DNA of 6,878 nt. Source: Nitrospira sp. Its GTDB lineage: Bacteria; Nitrospirota; Nitrospiria; Nitrospirales; Nitrospiraceae. Position numbers and translations under genes: made by a program. The notes beneath the pieces are model-generated. The model was given only the letters and a program-made list of their open reading frames with translations. It was not told the DNA's origin and searched no databases. The stretch is from contig JANYAJ010000114.1 in NCBI GenBank assembly GCA_025361385.1, positions 1-6,878 of the forward strand. Direction: 5' to 3'. This document shows positions 6,031 through 6,878 of the stretch, piece after piece (the stretch's first letter is position 1; each line of letters begins with the position of its first letter).

Positions 6031-6463
6031 ACGGTTATCGGTCTATTTGCGCTAGTCCTTGCATCGCTATTCACAGGAGCGACCTTCTATATCATGCTGG
6101 TGGGGCAGCCAGTGCGTTTGGAGTTTGAGAATCGGTCTTTGCTCACCGTGTGGAAGCCAAGCTACACAAGTGCGGATTCAACCTGCAAGGATCTTTGGCG
6201 GCCATTACGGCCGTGGTCGGAGTCATCGCCTACGGTCAGACCGGAAACTGGTTGTGGCTGACCGGTACCCTCATTATTTTCGCAAACTGGCCGTACACAC
6301 TCATCTTTTTGGTACCGACCAATAACAACTGCTGACCATTCCCCTGGATTCCGCTGGACCAGAGACTCGCGGGACGATTGAGACGTGGGGACGAGGTCAC
6401 TTGGTCCGTGGATATCTCGGCGCGATGGCAGTTGTCGCATTTCTCCTGGGCACCCTCTCCTGA
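6031..6463 (+). pseudogene. Decayed DUF1772 membrane protein gene
   Basis: Three reading frames laid end to end recreate one DUF1772-like protein of about 144 residues, the usual size of the family. Frame A (6031-6165) encodes VIGLFALVLASLFTGATFYI and ends in VWKPSY. Frame B (6168-6326) resumes with KCGFNLQGSLAAI, then GNWLWLTGTLIIFANWPYTL and VPTNN. Frame C (6329-6463) encodes LLTIPLDSAGPETRGTIETW and a last hydrophobic helix ending GTLS before TGA 6461-6463. One base is missing near 6166-6167 and another near 6327-6328. Neither lies in a homopolymer run, and the start codon appears mutated to ACG behind an intact ribosome site. Without correction, frame A stops at 6259-6261 and frame B at 6333-6335. 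The intact form would be a small inner-membrane protein with about four helices. The family's biochemical role is poorly known, so none is assigned. Sequencing error is a lesser alternative, since three independent lesions would be needed. Confidence 0.82.
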
Positions 6464-6500
6464 ACGTCAGGATCCTCCGCACATCATCGCTAGCAAACCC

Positions 6501-6528
6501 TTGACCTGTGCAGTATGATGAGTACCTC
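6501..6528 (+). promoter_or_regulatory. Possible ssrA promoter
   Basis: TTGACC at 6501-6506 is a good -35 match. The -10 is unclear: TACCTC at 6523-6528 gives a 16-base spacer but matches poorly, while TATGAT at 6514-6519 matches well but is only 7 bases away. A promoter here would give a short 5' leader removed from tmRNA by RNase P. The rest of 6464-6578 holds only a small dyad, GTGAG (6533-6537) with CTCAC (6548-6552), and no coding sequence. Confidence 0.3.
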
Positions 6529-6578
6529 AGATGTGAGCGAGGTTCCTCTCACGTCTTCCGTTTCACGCAAACAAGAAA

Positions 6579-6878
6579 GGGGGCGACCGGAATCGACGGG
6601 GATACTAAGGTCAGCGGTGCATGTCGAGCTCTCGGGGTCTCGTAAATCCTCCGGGAAAATGTAACTGCCAATCAAGAACTGGCACTCGCAGCTTAAATAA
6701 CTGCGACGTTCCTCCACCTGAGGCCCGCGGGGGTGGTCGGAGCGCGATACAGCGGGCTGGTCCAAAGCTGGTGCTCAGCGGCTGAGGACGAGACAATGCT
6801 GGGCTAGTGGCCAGTCTAAGCTAGCCGGTGGGCGTGGGTGGCTGCGAAATTAAAACGATCGGCTACACATGTAGATCC
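6579..6878 (+). ncRNA. ssrA: Transfer-messenger RNA (tmRNA), 3' end beyond the window
   Basis: The 5' end GGGGGCGACCGGAATCGACG (from 6579) is the tRNA-like half typical of one-piece tmRNA. The tag frame reads GCC at 6667-6669 as resume codon, then Ala-Asn-Gln-Glu-Leu-Ala-Leu-Ala-Ala and TAA at 6694-6696. It ends in LAA, as expected for a degradation tag read by ClpXP-type proteases. The stop codon lies in the loop of a GCAG (6688-6691) / CTGC (6701-6704) hairpin, as in other tmRNAs. A CCACC (6714-6718) / GGTGG (6732-6736) pairing fits the first pseudoknot after the tag. CTACACATGTAG near the right edge matches the conserved segment before the 3' T-arm. About 50 bases, with the T-arm and CCA acceptor end, are outside. 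tmRNA with SmpB rescues stalled ribosomes and tags the unfinished protein. Confidence 0.95.

Noticed and set aside
1..6878. CRISPR array, insertion sequence or prophage
   Set aside because: No regularly spaced repeats, transposase, integrase or terminal inverted repeats were seen on either strand.

Overview
This is a stretch of bacterial chromosome with fairly high GC by eye and dense genes, all on the + strand. Nothing in it marks a phage, plasmid or insertion sequence. The gene styles (DedA-rhodanese fusion, ferredoxin-MBL fusion, BT1-family transporter, strong GGAGG ribosome sites, a tmRNA with tag ANQELALAA) would fit a Nitrospira-like bacterium (Nitrospirota). That placement is an impression from family resemblance; no search was run.

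Layout. (1) 1-485: 3' part of a nitroreductase-family flavoprotein gene whose start lies before the window. (2) 486-660: a non-coding gap rich in short direct and inverted repeats, including two mutually exclusive hairpins, just ahead of the next gene. (3) 661-5950: six closely packed genes with gaps of 2 to 28 bases, probably one operon: a classical short-chain dehydrogenase/reductase, a Rid-family protein without the usual catalytic Arg, a short AlkA-type DNA glycosylase, a [4Fe-4S] ferredoxin-metallo-beta-lactamase fold fusion with a degenerate first metal motif, a BT1/folate-biopterin-type 12-TM transporter, and a DedA membrane protein fused to a rhodanese. (4) 6031-6463: a decayed DUF1772 membrane-protein gene with a lost start codon and two single-base deletions. 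(5) 6579-6878: tmRNA (ssrA), running off the right edge; all of the tag reading frame is inside.

How the genes may work together. The cluster mixes redox chemistry (SDR, ferredoxin-MBL), metabolite or DNA damage handling (Rid, AlkA), transport (BT1) and membrane/sulfur chemistry (DedA-rhodanese). No pathway is proven by this set. The tightest link is ferredoxin-MBL, BT1 transporter and DedA-rhodanese (gaps of 2 and 18 bases), which is the best candidate for an undescribed functional unit. The other clear observation is the three-lesion DUF1772 pseudogene between this operon and ssrA.
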